Of a stretch of DNA of 8,275 nt, positions 1 through 6,294 are shown piece after piece. Position numbers and translations under genes: made by a program. The notes below the pieces were generated by a model. That model was not told where the DNA came from. It searched no databases and worked only from the letters and a program-made list of their open reading frames with translations. Origin of the DNA: Streptococcaceae bacterium (GTDB lineage Bacteria; Bacillota; Bacilli; Lactobacillales; Streptococcaceae); the NCBI GenBank assembly GCA_031270215.1, contig JAISYB010000180.1:1-8275 (forward strand), given 5' to 3'. Numbering within the stretch: position 1 is the first letter of the stretch; each line of letters begins with the position of its first letter.

Positions 1-63
1 CCATTAGTGAAAAAAATATCGTTTTGGTAAAATTAAATTTTTATGCAGCTAATAAGTTTAAAA

Positions 64-89
64 AGACTTAATTTAATATTAAGAGACTT
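64..89. repeat. Direct repeat AGACTT x2 with AT-rich dyad between
   Basis: AGACTT occurs at 64-69 and again at 84-89, exactly 20 bp apart. The perfect dyad CTTAAT-TTAAT-ATTAAG (67-83) lies between and partly within the copies. The right copy touches the -35 region of the upstream dlt promoter candidate. Direct repeats about two helical turns apart beside a -35 are typical of response-regulator sites, so an activator or repressor site is possible. The sequence is very AT-rich, so chance is also a real option. Confidence 0.3.
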
Positions 90-116
90 TTCAATTACTC
101 ATAATTGTGCTAGTAT
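88..116 (+). promoter_or_regulatory. Candidate dlt promoter P1 (extended -10)
   Basis: A -35-like TTTTCA (88-93) is followed by a 17-bp spacer and the -10 TAGTAT (111-116). TGC immediately precedes the -10, giving the TGn extended -10 that can make up for a weak -35. Transcription would begin near 122-124 and leave an untranslated leader of about 80 nt before dltX. That leader would contain the inverted repeat at 130-158. Confidence 0.5.
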
Positions 117-129
117 CTAGAATTAATTG

Positions 130-158
130 GTTGTAAAAGATTAAATATATGTTACAAC
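130..158. repeat. Perfect 7-bp inverted repeat in dlt control region
   Basis: GTTGTAA (130-136) and TTACAAC (152-158) are exact reverse complements separated by 15 bp. Centre-to-centre spacing of the arms is 22 bp, about two helical turns, which suits a dimeric regulator. The right arm overlaps the -35 of the second promoter candidate. The dyad also lies just downstream of the start predicted for the first promoter. It could equally form a stem-loop in the leader RNA. I do not recognise a known regulator consensus. Confidence 0.45.
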
Positions 159-179
159 TATTCCTCATCAATCTATAAA
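151..179 (+). promoter_or_regulatory. Candidate dlt promoter P2
   Basis: The -10-like TATAAA (174-179, 5 of 6 consensus bases) lies 17 bp after GTTACA (151-156, 4 of 6 consensus bases). Transcription would start near 186, only about 17 nt before the dltX ATG, so the Shine-Dalgarno sequence would sit at the very 5' end of the message. The -35 overlaps the right arm of the 130-158 dyad, so a protein bound there would compete with polymerase. Confidence 0.35.
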
Positions 180-187
180 ATCACCGT

Positions 188-194
188 AGGGGAG
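188..194 (+). promoter_or_regulatory. Ribosome binding site of dltX
   Basis: AGGGGAG ends 8 nt before the ATG at 203. It supports translation of the short dltX frame, which a length cut-off would otherwise discard. Confidence 0.75.
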
Positions 195-202
195 CAGCAG
201 GT

Positions 203-328
203 ATGAAAAATGAAGTCTTACGTTTTATTGGGAAGTCGCTATTTTATGCGCTTGTTTTGATATTATTATTATATTTTTATCACTTCAACCATTCGAATGG
301 TGTTCATTTTATTTATCAGGAATTTTAG
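203..328 (+). CDS. dltX: DltX, small membrane protein of teichoic-acid D-alanylation
   Basis: This 41-residue protein begins MKNEVLRFIGKS, has one hydrophobic segment at about residues 13-26 (LFYALVLILLLYFY) and ends in FIYQEF. A short cytoplasmic basic N-terminus, a single membrane span and a C-terminal FIYxxF-type motif are the hallmarks of DltX, found immediately before dltA in many Firmicutes. Family knowledge: DltX is essential for LTA D-alanylation, and its C-terminal tyrosine (Tyr38 here) is proposed to carry D-Ala between DltB and DltD. The ATG has a good Shine-Dalgarno sequence at 188-194. The stop codon TAG (326-328) overlaps the dltA ribosome binding site, which suggests translational coupling. 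Confidence 0.9.
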   Translation: MKNEVLRFIGKSLFYALVLILLLYFYHFNHSNGVHFIYQEF

Positions 329-339
329 GAGAAGATGTT

Positions 340-1875
340 ATGACAAAGACGATTATTGCTCAGCTTTTTACAAAAATAGAAACTGATGGAGAAGTAGCAG
401 CGTTTATCGATAAGGCGAATGAATACAGCTACTACCAATTAGGCAACGACATTGTCGAAGTGGCTCAAAAAATTAATCAAAAAGAAGTTAAAAAAGGGCC
501 AATTATTGTTTATGGCGTTAATGACTACCGAGCATTATCTGTCTTTTTAGGAGCGAATTTATCTGGGCATGCTTATGTGCCGATTGATGCACATTCGCCG
601 CTTGAGCGTGTCAAGCTGATTGTAGAAGCGTGTGAACCCGCAGCTATTATCATTACGATTCCGGAAATTGATTTGGCATTAAAAGCGTTGTTTGAAAATT
701 ATTCAACACTTAGCTTGCATGATTTTGATTTCAAGAAAAAACATGATTTGACAACAGTTGATATTTCGCAGGCTATAAGTGGCACTCAGATTAATTATAT
801 TATCTACACCTCCGGAACAACCGGCGTGCCAAAGGGTGTTGCTGTTTCACATGACAATTTATTAACATTTACCGATTGGATGATTAATGATTTTGTACCA
901 ATCAACAACAATCAAATTTTAAGTCAAGCACCCTTTAGCTTTGACTTGTCTATTTTTAGCTTATATCCAAGTTTGCTTTCAGGCGGGACATTAGTGGCGC
1001 TTTCGCGTGAGGAAACGTTGAATTTTAAAGTGATGTTTGAGCGTTTAAATCGTTCGGTAATCAATACTTGGATTTCAACGCCATCTTTTATCGATATTTG
1101 CTTGCTTGACCCGAGTTTTACCCAAGAAAATCATTCAGCAATGCAGCAATTCATCTTCTGCGGTGAGGAGCTGACAATTAATACTGCCCAAAAGCTTCGC
1201 CAAAAATTCCCAGCAGCAGTCATTTGGAATACTTATGGGCCAACTGAAGCAACTGGTGCGGTGACTTATACCAAGATTACTGACGAGATACTTAAAAACT
1301 ATGACCGTTTACCAATTGGACAAGCTAAGTCGGGAGTTGAGATTAAAATCCAAGATCCTGAAACTAAAGCTTTTTTGCCCCAGGGTGGTCGCGGAGAGAT
1401 TGTCATTACAGGTAATTCGGTTGCCTTAGGCTACTACAAAAATCCTGAAAAAACTGCTGAGGCTTTCTTTGAGGTTGACGGTATTTCTGCCTATCATACG
1501 GGAGACGCAGGTTTGATTGATGAATCAGGACAGCTGCGTTACTTTGGGCGACTTGATTTCCAAGTCAAATTTAATGGTTTTAGAATTGAGCTGCAAGATA
1601 TTGAGGCGCATTTAACAGCTATTGAAGGTGTTGAAAAATCAATTGTTTTGCCCGATTATACGTCAGATAACAAGGTTAGACGTTTAGTGGCAGTAGTTCA
1701 AGGTGAAACAAATGCAGATGAACGAGCATTTACAAAATATTTGAAGCAGAGCTTGTCTGAGCGGATTATGGATTATATGATGCCCTCAACCTTCAAATAC
1801 GTTGACACTTTTCCTCTAACTCAAAATGGCAAGATTGATCGCAAAGCAATCACTGATATTATCTTAGGAAAGTAG
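340..1875 (+). CDS. dltA: D-alanine--D-alanyl carrier protein ligase DltA
   Basis: This cytoplasmic adenylating enzyme activates D-alanine with ATP and loads it on the phosphopantetheine thiol of DltC. At 511 residues it has the usual family length. All core motifs of the acyl-adenylate superfamily are visible in order: P-loop YTSGTTGVPKG (156-166), FCGE (273-276), NTYGPTEATG (297-306), YHTGDAG (385-391), GRLDFQVKFNGFRIEL (403-418) and the C-terminal NGKIDRK (496-502), whose Lys498 is the expected catalytic lysine. Cys274 in FCGE matches the cysteine that favours D-Ala over L-Ala in characterised DltA. The ATG is preceded by AGGAGAAG, which overlaps the dltX stop, and dltB starts 10 bp after its own stop. 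No damage is seen. Confidence 0.97.
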   Translation: MTKTIIAQLFTKIETDGEVAAFIDKANEYSYYQLGNDIVEVAQKINQKEVKKGPIIVYGVNDYRALSVFLGANLSGHAYVPIDAHSPLERVKLIVEACEPAAIIITIPEIDLALKALFENYSTLSLHDFDFKKKHDLTTVDISQAISGTQINYIIYTSGTTGVPKGVAVSHDNLLTFTDWMINDFVPINNNQILSQAPFSFDLSIFSLYPSLLSGGTLVALSREETLNFKVMFERLNRSVINTWISTPSFIDICLLDPSFTQENHSAMQQFIFCGEELTINTAQKLRQKFPAAVIWNTYGPTEATGAVTYTKITDEILKNYDRLPIGQAKSGVEIKIQDPETKAFLPQGGRGEIVITGNSVALGYYKNPEKTAEAFFEVDGISAYHTGDAGLIDESGQLRYFGRLDFQVKFNGFRIELQDIEAHLTAIEGVEKSIVLPDYTSDNKVRRLVAVVQGETNADERAFTKYLKQSLSERIMDYMMPSTFKYVDTFPLTQNGKIDRKAITDIILGK

Positions 1876-1885
1876 AGGTAAATTA

Positions 1886-3100
1886 ATGCAACCATATGAA
1901 TCACCACTGTATTTTATTATCTTAGGAATTTGCCTACTTCCGCTAGTTATTGGACATTTGTTTGGTAAAAAGTGGATGACATACCAAGTTATCTTTACGA
2001 TTATTTTCTTGTACATCGGCTTTTCCGGCTCAGTCACTCTGTTTTCCTTTGTTGGTTTTGGCATTTGGCAGACGATTTTGATTAAGCTGTATAATTTTTA
2101 TCGTAAACGAAGCAATCAGATGTTTCCTTTTATTTTAAGTGTGATACTTTCAATCGCACCGTTAGCGATCGTTAAGATTTCTCCTGTAATCAATTCAAGT
2201 CATCCGTCATCTATTTTTGGCTTTCTGGGGATTTCGTATCTGAGTTTTCGTTCGATTAATGTTATCATGGATTTGCGTGATGGCTTAGTAAAAGAAGTAT
2301 CAACGCTGAATTTTCTGTATTTCCTATTCTTTTTTCCAACTTATACGAGTGGTCCAATTGACCGCTACCGGAGATTTGAAAAGGAATTGAAGCAAAAGGA
2401 AATTAAGAATTATCCGGTATTACTAAATAAAGGGATTTTTAGTCTATTTCTAGGCTTCCTTTATAAATTTATTATCGGTTATCTGATTGATACCCATATC
2501 CTGCATGAGATGGCAATTCGCGCGACAATCCATCCAACCTTTTTAAATATGCTCATCGTGATGTATGCCTATGGTTTTTACTTATTTTTTGACTTCGCCG
2601 GCTATTCATTATTTGCCGTTGGCGTCAGTTATTTAATGGGTTATGACGTACCAATCAACTTTGACAAGCCATTTTTAAGTCGCAACATTAAGGAATTCTG
2701 GAATCGTTGGCATATGAGCTTGAGCTTTTGGTTTCGTGATTTTGTCTATATGCGACTGGTTTACTTCATTATGAAGAAAAAACTGATGAAAAATACAATT
2801 GCTATCTCAAATGTCGCATATATCGGATTATTTGGTTTAATGGGGATTTGGCACGGAGTGACGTGGTACTATATTTTATACGGTTTTTATCACGCAGCTT
2901 TGATGATTCTAACCGATGTGTGGCTGAGGTGGAAGAAAAAACACAAGGGATTAATTCCTGAGAATAAGCTTATGGATTGGATTAGTCGGATTTTACTGAT
3001 TCATGCGGTGCTGTTTAGCTTCTTGATTTTTAGCGGCATGTTTGACTTTGCGATTAAGCATTATATCAATCCAAGTCGAATGAATTTACCAAATTTTTAA
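1886..3100 (+). CDS. dltB: DltB, MBOAT-family D-alanyl transfer membrane protein
   Basis: This 404-residue polytopic membrane protein belongs to the membrane-bound O-acyltransferase (MBOAT) family. It accepts D-Ala from DltC at the cytoplasmic face and moves it towards the outer side. Hydrophobic helices run through the sequence. The MBOAT signature is clear: FWNRWHMSLSFWFRDFVY (271-288) with His276, and GIWHGVTWYY (320-329) with His323. The two histidines are 47 residues apart, the same spacing as His289 and His336 of the Streptococcus thermophilus DltB structure (recalled). A conserved FFPTYTSGPIDRY loop (149-161) is also typical. The start ATG follows AGAGG, which overlaps the dltA stop. 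dltC follows after 22 bp. Confidence 0.96.
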   Translation: MQPYESPLYFIILGICLLPLVIGHLFGKKWMTYQVIFTIIFLYIGFSGSVTLFSFVGFGIWQTILIKLYNFYRKRSNQMFPFILSVILSIAPLAIVKISPVINSSHPSSIFGFLGISYLSFRSINVIMDLRDGLVKEVSTLNFLYFLFFFPTYTSGPIDRYRRFEKELKQKEIKNYPVLLNKGIFSLFLGFLYKFIIGYLIDTHILHEMAIRATIHPTFLNMLIVMYAYGFYLFFDFAGYSLFAVGVSYLMGYDVPINFDKPFLSRNIKEFWNRWHMSLSFWFRDFVYMRLVYFIMKKKLMKNTIAISNVAYIGLFGLMGIWHGVTWYYILYGFYHAALMILTDVWLRWKKKHKGLIPENKLMDWISRILLIHAVLFSFLIFSGMFDFAIKHYINPSRMNLPNF

Positions 3101-3122
3101 ATAAAATATAAGGAGAAATATA

Positions 3123-3359
3123 ATGGATAAAAGAGTGTATGATGTCATTGAGCGTGTATCTGGTAGCGATGAATTTTTGTCAGATATTGAAATGGATTTG
3201 TTTGAAGAAGGCATTTTGGATTCAATGCGGGCGATTATGTTAATTGTTGAATTGGAAAATGAGTTTGATGTGTCATTGCCACCGTCTGAAATGGATCGTG
3301 ATGAGTGGAATACTGCTTCTAAGATTGTTAAGCGTATTGAGGAGAAGTTGAATGACTAA
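3123..3359 (+). CDS. dltC: D-alanyl carrier protein DltC
   Basis: This 78-residue acidic acyl-carrier-type protein has the normal length for DltC. The phosphopantetheine attachment site is ILDSMRA (31-37), with Ser34 as the modified residue at the start of the recognition helix. It receives D-Ala as a thioester from DltA and delivers it to DltB. A strong AGGAG (3111-3115) precedes the ATG. The last 8 nt overlap the start of dltD (ATGACTAA shared in two frames), so DltC and DltD translation is probably coupled. Confidence 0.96.
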   Translation: MDKRVYDVIERVSGSDEFLSDIEMDLFEEGILDSMRAIMLIVELENEFDVSLPPSEMDRDEWNTASKIVKRIEEKLND

Positions 3360-4608
3360 ACGTGCAGCATTCATTAAAGCAGTTGGTCCTTTAATCGTTG
3401 CTTTTCTGATTGTTGGCGTCATTCTTTTCTCCCCATTAAATCGGCCAAAGCATTTTAATAAACAGGACATTGATGATTTTGCAATTAGCCAATCTAACCA
3501 GATTTTTATCGGTCAATCGATTAAACGTACCGCTTTTGAAAATCCAAATTTATTACCAATCTTTGGTTCAAGTGAGTTGAGTCGTTTTGATAGCTTTCAT
3601 CCAAGTATTCTGGCAGAAAAATATAAACGCTCGTATACTCCGTTTTTAATTGGTACGCGCGGCACGCAATCCTTGGTGCATTATTTTTATTTAAATGCAA
3701 TTAGTCAGCAAATGAAGGGGCGCAAGGCTGTCTTTATTATTTCGCCACAATGGTTTGTGAAAGACGGCATTTTGCCTCAGGCTTTTGCCACCTATACTTC
3801 GCCTGAGGCGCTTTACAGCTGGGCTGAGCAAAATAGCTCAGCTAAAGAGGATACGCAAGCGATCGCCAAGCGTTTGCTTTCATTTGACTCGGTGACTAAT
3901 GACTATGCCTTAAATGATATTTTTCAACTGATGAGTGTCGGTGAGAAGCCAGCGATTTTAAATATGGCATATGGCGATTTTCAGGAGAATCTATTCAGAG
4001 CAGAGGATAATTTGTTTTCTAGATTTACAAGAGGCAGGCAACGTGTTGACATCGAAAAGAAGATGAAGCTTTTGCCTGAAAAGTATGATGTAAATAAATT
4101 GGACGAAATCGCAGAGCAGACCGCTAAAAAGCGAACAAGTAATAATGATTTCATGATTATTAACAAATTTTATGATCATCGAATTAAGAAAAAAATAAAG
4201 ACATTTGCAGACTCGCAAAAGGACTGGAGCTATTTACAATCCGTTGAATATTCTGATTTTCAAATCTTATTAAATCAGCTTGCAGAATTGAAAATGGATG
4301 TTTTATTTGTTATTCCGCCAGTTAATGGTACATGGACGGAATATACGGGACTAAATCCGGAAATGTTGGATCAGTTTTCAGTTAAAATTAAACGTCAGCT
4401 ACAAACGCAGGGCTTTAATCAGATTGCTGATTTTACAGATAAGCGGGATGAACCGTATTTTATGGAGGATACGATTCATATCGGCTATCGTGGATGGGTC
4501 GCTTTTGACCAAGCTTTACAAGCTTTTATGGCGAAAAAACATCAAACTAATTACCAAATCGACAATGCCAGTTACTTGAGTGATGAGTGGGATAATCAAA
4601 TCCCATAA
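3352..4608 (+). CDS. dltD: DltD, D-alanyl transfer protein (SGNH-like, membrane anchored)
   Basis: This 418-residue protein has one N-terminal membrane segment (about residues 10-27) and a large extracellular domain. DltD catalyses the last step, putting D-Ala on lipoteichoic acid outside the cell. The catalytic triad elements are visible: FGSSELSRFD (71-80), where Ser73 or more likely Ser74 (GDS-like position) is the nucleophile, and EDTIHIGYRGW (372-382) with Asp373 and His376. That Asp/His spacing of three equals the Asp361/His364 pair recalled for Staphylococcus aureus DltD. The start lies inside the end of dltC, and GGAGAAG at 3341-3347 within dltC serves as its ribosome binding site. 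The length is normal and no lesion is seen. Confidence 0.95.
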   Translation: MTKRAAFIKAVGPLIVAFLIVGVILFSPLNRPKHFNKQDIDDFAISQSNQIFIGQSIKRTAFENPNLLPIFGSSELSRFDSFHPSILAEKYKRSYTPFLIGTRGTQSLVHYFYLNAISQQMKGRKAVFIISPQWFVKDGILPQAFATYTSPEALYSWAEQNSSAKEDTQAIAKRLLSFDSVTNDYALNDIFQLMSVGEKPAILNMAYGDFQENLFRAEDNLFSRFTRGRQRVDIEKKMKLLPEKYDVNKLDEIAEQTAKKRTSNNDFMIINKFYDHRIKKKIKTFADSQKDWSYLQSVEYSDFQILLNQLAELKMDVLFVIPPVNGTWTEYTGLNPEMLDQFSVKIKRQLQTQGFNQIADFTDKRDEPYFMEDTIHIGYRGWVAFDQALQAFMAKKHQTNYQIDNASYLSDEWDNQIP

Positions 4609-4633
4609 AGATAATCAAGGGGAGGTTTAAACA

Positions 4634-5782
4634 ATGCTTAAATTGATTAGACGAATTGTGCTGTTTACTTTATTGATTATGATGTTAATTATTGACCCTT
4701 TATCTGCTAATGAAAAGGTGGCAATTCAAGCCAAGGGAACTGATGCTCCAACGAGTACTTTGATTAATAACGAGGCGGATTTGACGGACTATTTAAAAAA
4801 AGCCAATCAAAATCAGAAGTATACCGATGGCTTACTCGCTTTTATGCATTATCATCAGATTTCTGGGGAATGTGTTATCAGACGTAATGGTCAAGTGATT
4901 GCTGTTGCAAGCACAGGTTATGTGGATAAAAATTCCGAAAAACAAATCACCAACAATCAGCCAATGGCTATTGCCTCTATCTCTAAGACATTTTGTGGTG
5001 TGGTAATTGAACGCTTGGTTGAGCAGGGAAAAATGAGTTATGATGATTTGTTGAGCAAATATCTATCGGACGTTGAGGGCGCTGATGAGGTCACCATTCG
5101 TCAGTTATTAACGCATACCTCCGGCTTTCAAAATAAAGAGATTGAACCTGAGCAAAGATTAAAAACACAGGCTGCCGTTGAGGATTTTACTAAATCTATC
5201 ACAACTCATCATGCAGAAAATGATTTTAACTACGCTAATTCTAACTTTGTTTATCTCGCCTTGGCGGCATCAAAAGCCAGCGATAAAAATTATCAAACAC
5301 TGGTGCAGACGCTAATCTTGAAACCATTGCAGTTAAAACATACCTTTTTCTTAGATGATTTGTCTAAGTACTTCGTTTTACCGATAAGCTATGCAGTAGT
5401 TGACGGTGTCCCTTTTCAACAAGAGGAAACTAACTATTCTGAAAAGTTATTGAGTAGTCTATTGGGGGCAGGAGATTTGCTCTCAACAGCAAGCGACTTA
5501 GATACTTATTTCGATGATTTAGTATCTAAGCTGTTGTCCAATACGGAGTATCAAAGGCTATTTCATCAGCAAGCTGTAAATGATTACCAATCAGGAATTT
5601 GGTTTAGTTCTGATCTACGTACGTGCTTGGGTAATTTTAATGGGCAGGGGATTCGGGCAGTCGTTGTCGGGACAGAGGACGGAAAAAATCAAGTCACCTT
5701 AATCACTAATCAAAGTGATAGCGGGGACTTGACAAAGCTTGCTACGGAATTACGTCAGGACTTTCAGCTTAGCTCTGATTAA
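4634..5782 (+). CDS. Secreted beta-lactamase/PBP-fold serine hydrolase, DltE (PbpX2)-like
   Basis: This 382-residue protein has a basic N-terminus and a hydrophobic stretch (about 7-20). LSA-NE around residue 25 may be a signal-peptidase site, otherwise it is an uncleaved anchor. No lipobox is seen. The class C-type serine hydrolase motifs are present: SISK (Ser115, Lys118) and YAN (Tyr200, Asn202), plus LLTHTSGF (158-165). The Ser-to-Tyr distance of 85 equals that recalled for L. plantarum DltE (Ser128, Tyr213), which removes D-Ala from LTA. The usual third motif (K/H-T/S-G) is not obvious; the likely place reads NFNGQG (334-339), which argues against an ordinary penicillin-binding enzyme. 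A strong AGGGGAGG (4618-4625) precedes the ATG. Only 25 bp and no terminator separate it from dltD, so it is probably the operon's last gene. Function is inferred; a D,D-carboxypeptidase or other esterase is possible. The symbol is left blank because dltE also names an unrelated Bacillus oxidoreductase. Confidence 0.85.
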   Translation: MLKLIRRIVLFTLLIMMLIIDPLSANEKVAIQAKGTDAPTSTLINNEADLTDYLKKANQNQKYTDGLLAFMHYHQISGECVIRRNGQVIAVASTGYVDKNSEKQITNNQPMAIASISKTFCGVVIERLVEQGKMSYDDLLSKYLSDVEGADEVTIRQLLTHTSGFQNKEIEPEQRLKTQAAVEDFTKSITTHHAENDFNYANSNFVYLALAASKASDKNYQTLVQTLILKPLQLKHTFFLDDLSKYFVLPISYAVVDGVPFQQEETNYSEKLLSSLLGAGDLLSTASDLDTYFDDLVSKLLSNTEYQRLFHQQAVNDYQSGIWFSSDLRTCLGNFNGQGIRAVVVGTEDGKNQVTLITNQSDSGDLTKLATELRQDFQLSSD

Positions 5783-5827
5783 AAGAGGGTTGTTGGGTTT
5801 GCTGTTTATTCGGATTGGAGTAGGGCG

Positions 5828-5860
5828 GAGCTTGGGATGATATTTTGTCCGAAGCTTTTT
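5828..5860 (+). terminator. Rho-independent terminator of the dlt operon
   Basis: AGCTTGGGA (5829-5837) pairs with TCCGAAGCT (5848-5856) around a 10-nt loop, with one G-G mismatch in the stem. A run of five T (5856-5860) follows directly. It lies about 45 bp after the stop of the hydrolase gene on the same strand, where the end of the six-gene transcript is expected. No T-run follows the hairpin in the minus direction, so it appears to act on the + strand only. Confidence 0.7.
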
Positions 5861-5905
5861 GCTAATTTCTCTACGCTTTCAAAGACATTTTCTCTGTATT
5901 CTTCT

Positions 5906-5934
5906 TTGACAGATAGAAAAACACTGTGTAAAAT
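5906..5934 (+). promoter_or_regulatory. Sigma-A promoter upstream of parE
   Basis: The -35 TTGACA (5906-5911) matches consensus in full. A 17-bp spacer leads to TAAAAT (5929-5934), 5 of 6 consensus bases. Transcription would start near 5941. An alternative extended -10, TGG-TATGAT (5934-5942), overlaps its end. No comparable promoter was found nearer to parE, so this one either gives parE a leader of about 360 nt or drives a separate short RNA. Confidence 0.6.
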
Positions 5935-5978
5935 GGTATGATTGAAACTGTGTGAAAAACAGCTACTATTGCTCAGTG

Positions 5979-6000
5979 CACTATTCGTATGCTTATAGTG
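5979..6000 (+). other. Hairpin near the start of the predicted parE leader
   Basis: CACTAT (5979-5984) and ATAGTG (5995-6000) are perfect complements around a 10-nt loop. No T-run follows, so it is not a classical terminator. A smaller stem, CTGT with ACAG, lies just upstream around 5948-5962. Confidence 0.35.
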
Positions 6001-6017
6001 TCGCTTGATAGTCGTGT

Positions 6018-6047
6018 TGCCAGTTGATCTCCTGCCAATTGATTACT
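6018..6047 (+). repeat. Two imperfect 15-bp tandem repeats
   Basis: TGCCAGTTGATCTCC (6018-6032) is followed immediately by TGCCAATTGATTACT (6033-6047), identical at 11 of 15 positions, with 10 of the first 11 matching. The first unit contains CTCC, complementary to Shine-Dalgarno cores. Nothing more can be assigned. Confidence 0.4.
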
Positions 6048-6084
6048 TGGTGCAATTTTCATTTCCAAGACACGCTGCTTTAGA

Positions 6085-6153
6085 CGTGAGGAGAAATGGT
6101 ATGAAGTGTCGATAGTTTAGCAACCGTGCTTTTAGTAAGAAATGCGTGAGGAG
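6085..6153 (+). repeat. CGTGAGGAG repeated 60 bp apart
   Basis: CGTGAGGAG occurs at 6085-6093 and again at 6145-6153, both resembling ribosome binding sites. The first is followed by AAATGGTATGA, which also occurs at 5931-5941 beside the upstream promoter. GCAACCGT and GCAACTGT (around 6120 and 6170) form a further near-repeat. The frames behind these sites close within a few codons, so no peptide gene is called. Confidence 0.35.
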
Positions 6154-6207
6154 CAGTACAGTCAATAGAGCAACTGTAAGAAGAATAAGTGATTATGAAA
6201 TTTGAAA

Positions 6208-6228
6208 AAGCTAGGTTTTATTTAGCTT
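6208..6228. other. AT-rich hairpin, terminator-like on the minus strand
   Basis: AAGCTA (6208-6213) pairs perfectly with TAGCTT (6223-6228) around a 9-nt loop. On the minus strand the stem runs into five T, as in a weak terminator; on the + strand it is followed by AAAA. It may stop antisense transcription coming from parE, or simply structure the parE leader. Confidence 0.35.
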
Positions 6229-6289
6229 AAAACGTCTAAATAATAGCATTAGTGCGATTTCATGAGTAGTTGTGCGAGTAGCTTAGTAT

Positions 6290-6294
6290 AGGAG
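6290..6294 (+). promoter_or_regulatory. Ribosome binding site that decides the parE start
   Basis: AGGAG (6290-6294) sits 8 nt before TTG at 6303. The in-frame GTG at 6294 overlaps the AGGAG itself and so cannot use it. The ATG at 6312 is 17 nt away, too far for efficient use. Confidence 0.75.

Larger units (their letters stand above)
5806..6192 (-). other. Minus-strand stretch open except for one stop; possible gene remnant or repeat
   Basis: Read on the minus strand, one frame is open from 6192 down to a TAA at 5806-5808, apart from a single TAA at 6043-6045. The upstream part (49 codons) is leucine-rich and hydrophobic, with a possible TTG start but no clear Shine-Dalgarno sequence. The downstream part (78 codons) contains no ATG, GTG or TTG. 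Its end is charged and protein-like (VKEEYRENVFESVEKLAKSF), and it runs through the terminator hairpin. A second minus frame gives an ATG peptide of 29 residues (5973-6062) with a poor ribosome binding site. I do not recognise either. A decayed gene, a dispersed intergenic repeat, or chance are all possible. Confidence 0.25.
5783..6293. other. 511-bp intergenic stretch between the hydrolase gene and parE
   Basis: I see no convincing protein gene on either strand here. From left to right it contains the dlt operon terminator (5828-5860), a strong-looking + strand promoter (5906-5934), hairpins at 5979-6000 and 6208-6228, short direct repeats (6018-6047 and 6085-6153), and the parE ribosome binding site. 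On the + strand the longest ATG frames are only a few codons. In streptococci I recall plsY next to parE; no trace of it is recognisable here. Confidence 0.7.

Noticed and set aside
3981..4218. Two overlapping minus-strand frames inside dltD
   Set aside because: Both are shadows of the AT-rich middle of dltD; there is no promoter and no known motif.
5973..6062. Minus-strand ATG frame of 29 residues in the intergenic region
   Set aside because: It has only a weak GGA very close to the ATG and no promoter. It is mentioned with the intergenic minus-strand stretch but not called as a gene.
6202..6244. Possible promoter just before parE (TTGAAA with TAAATAAT)
   Set aside because: The elements are 29 bp apart, and no acceptable -35 stands 16-18 bp before either possible -10.
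5941..6290. Known riboswitch or T-box in the parE leader
   Set aside because: No T-box sequence or recognisable riboswitch core was seen; only small, unrelated hairpins.
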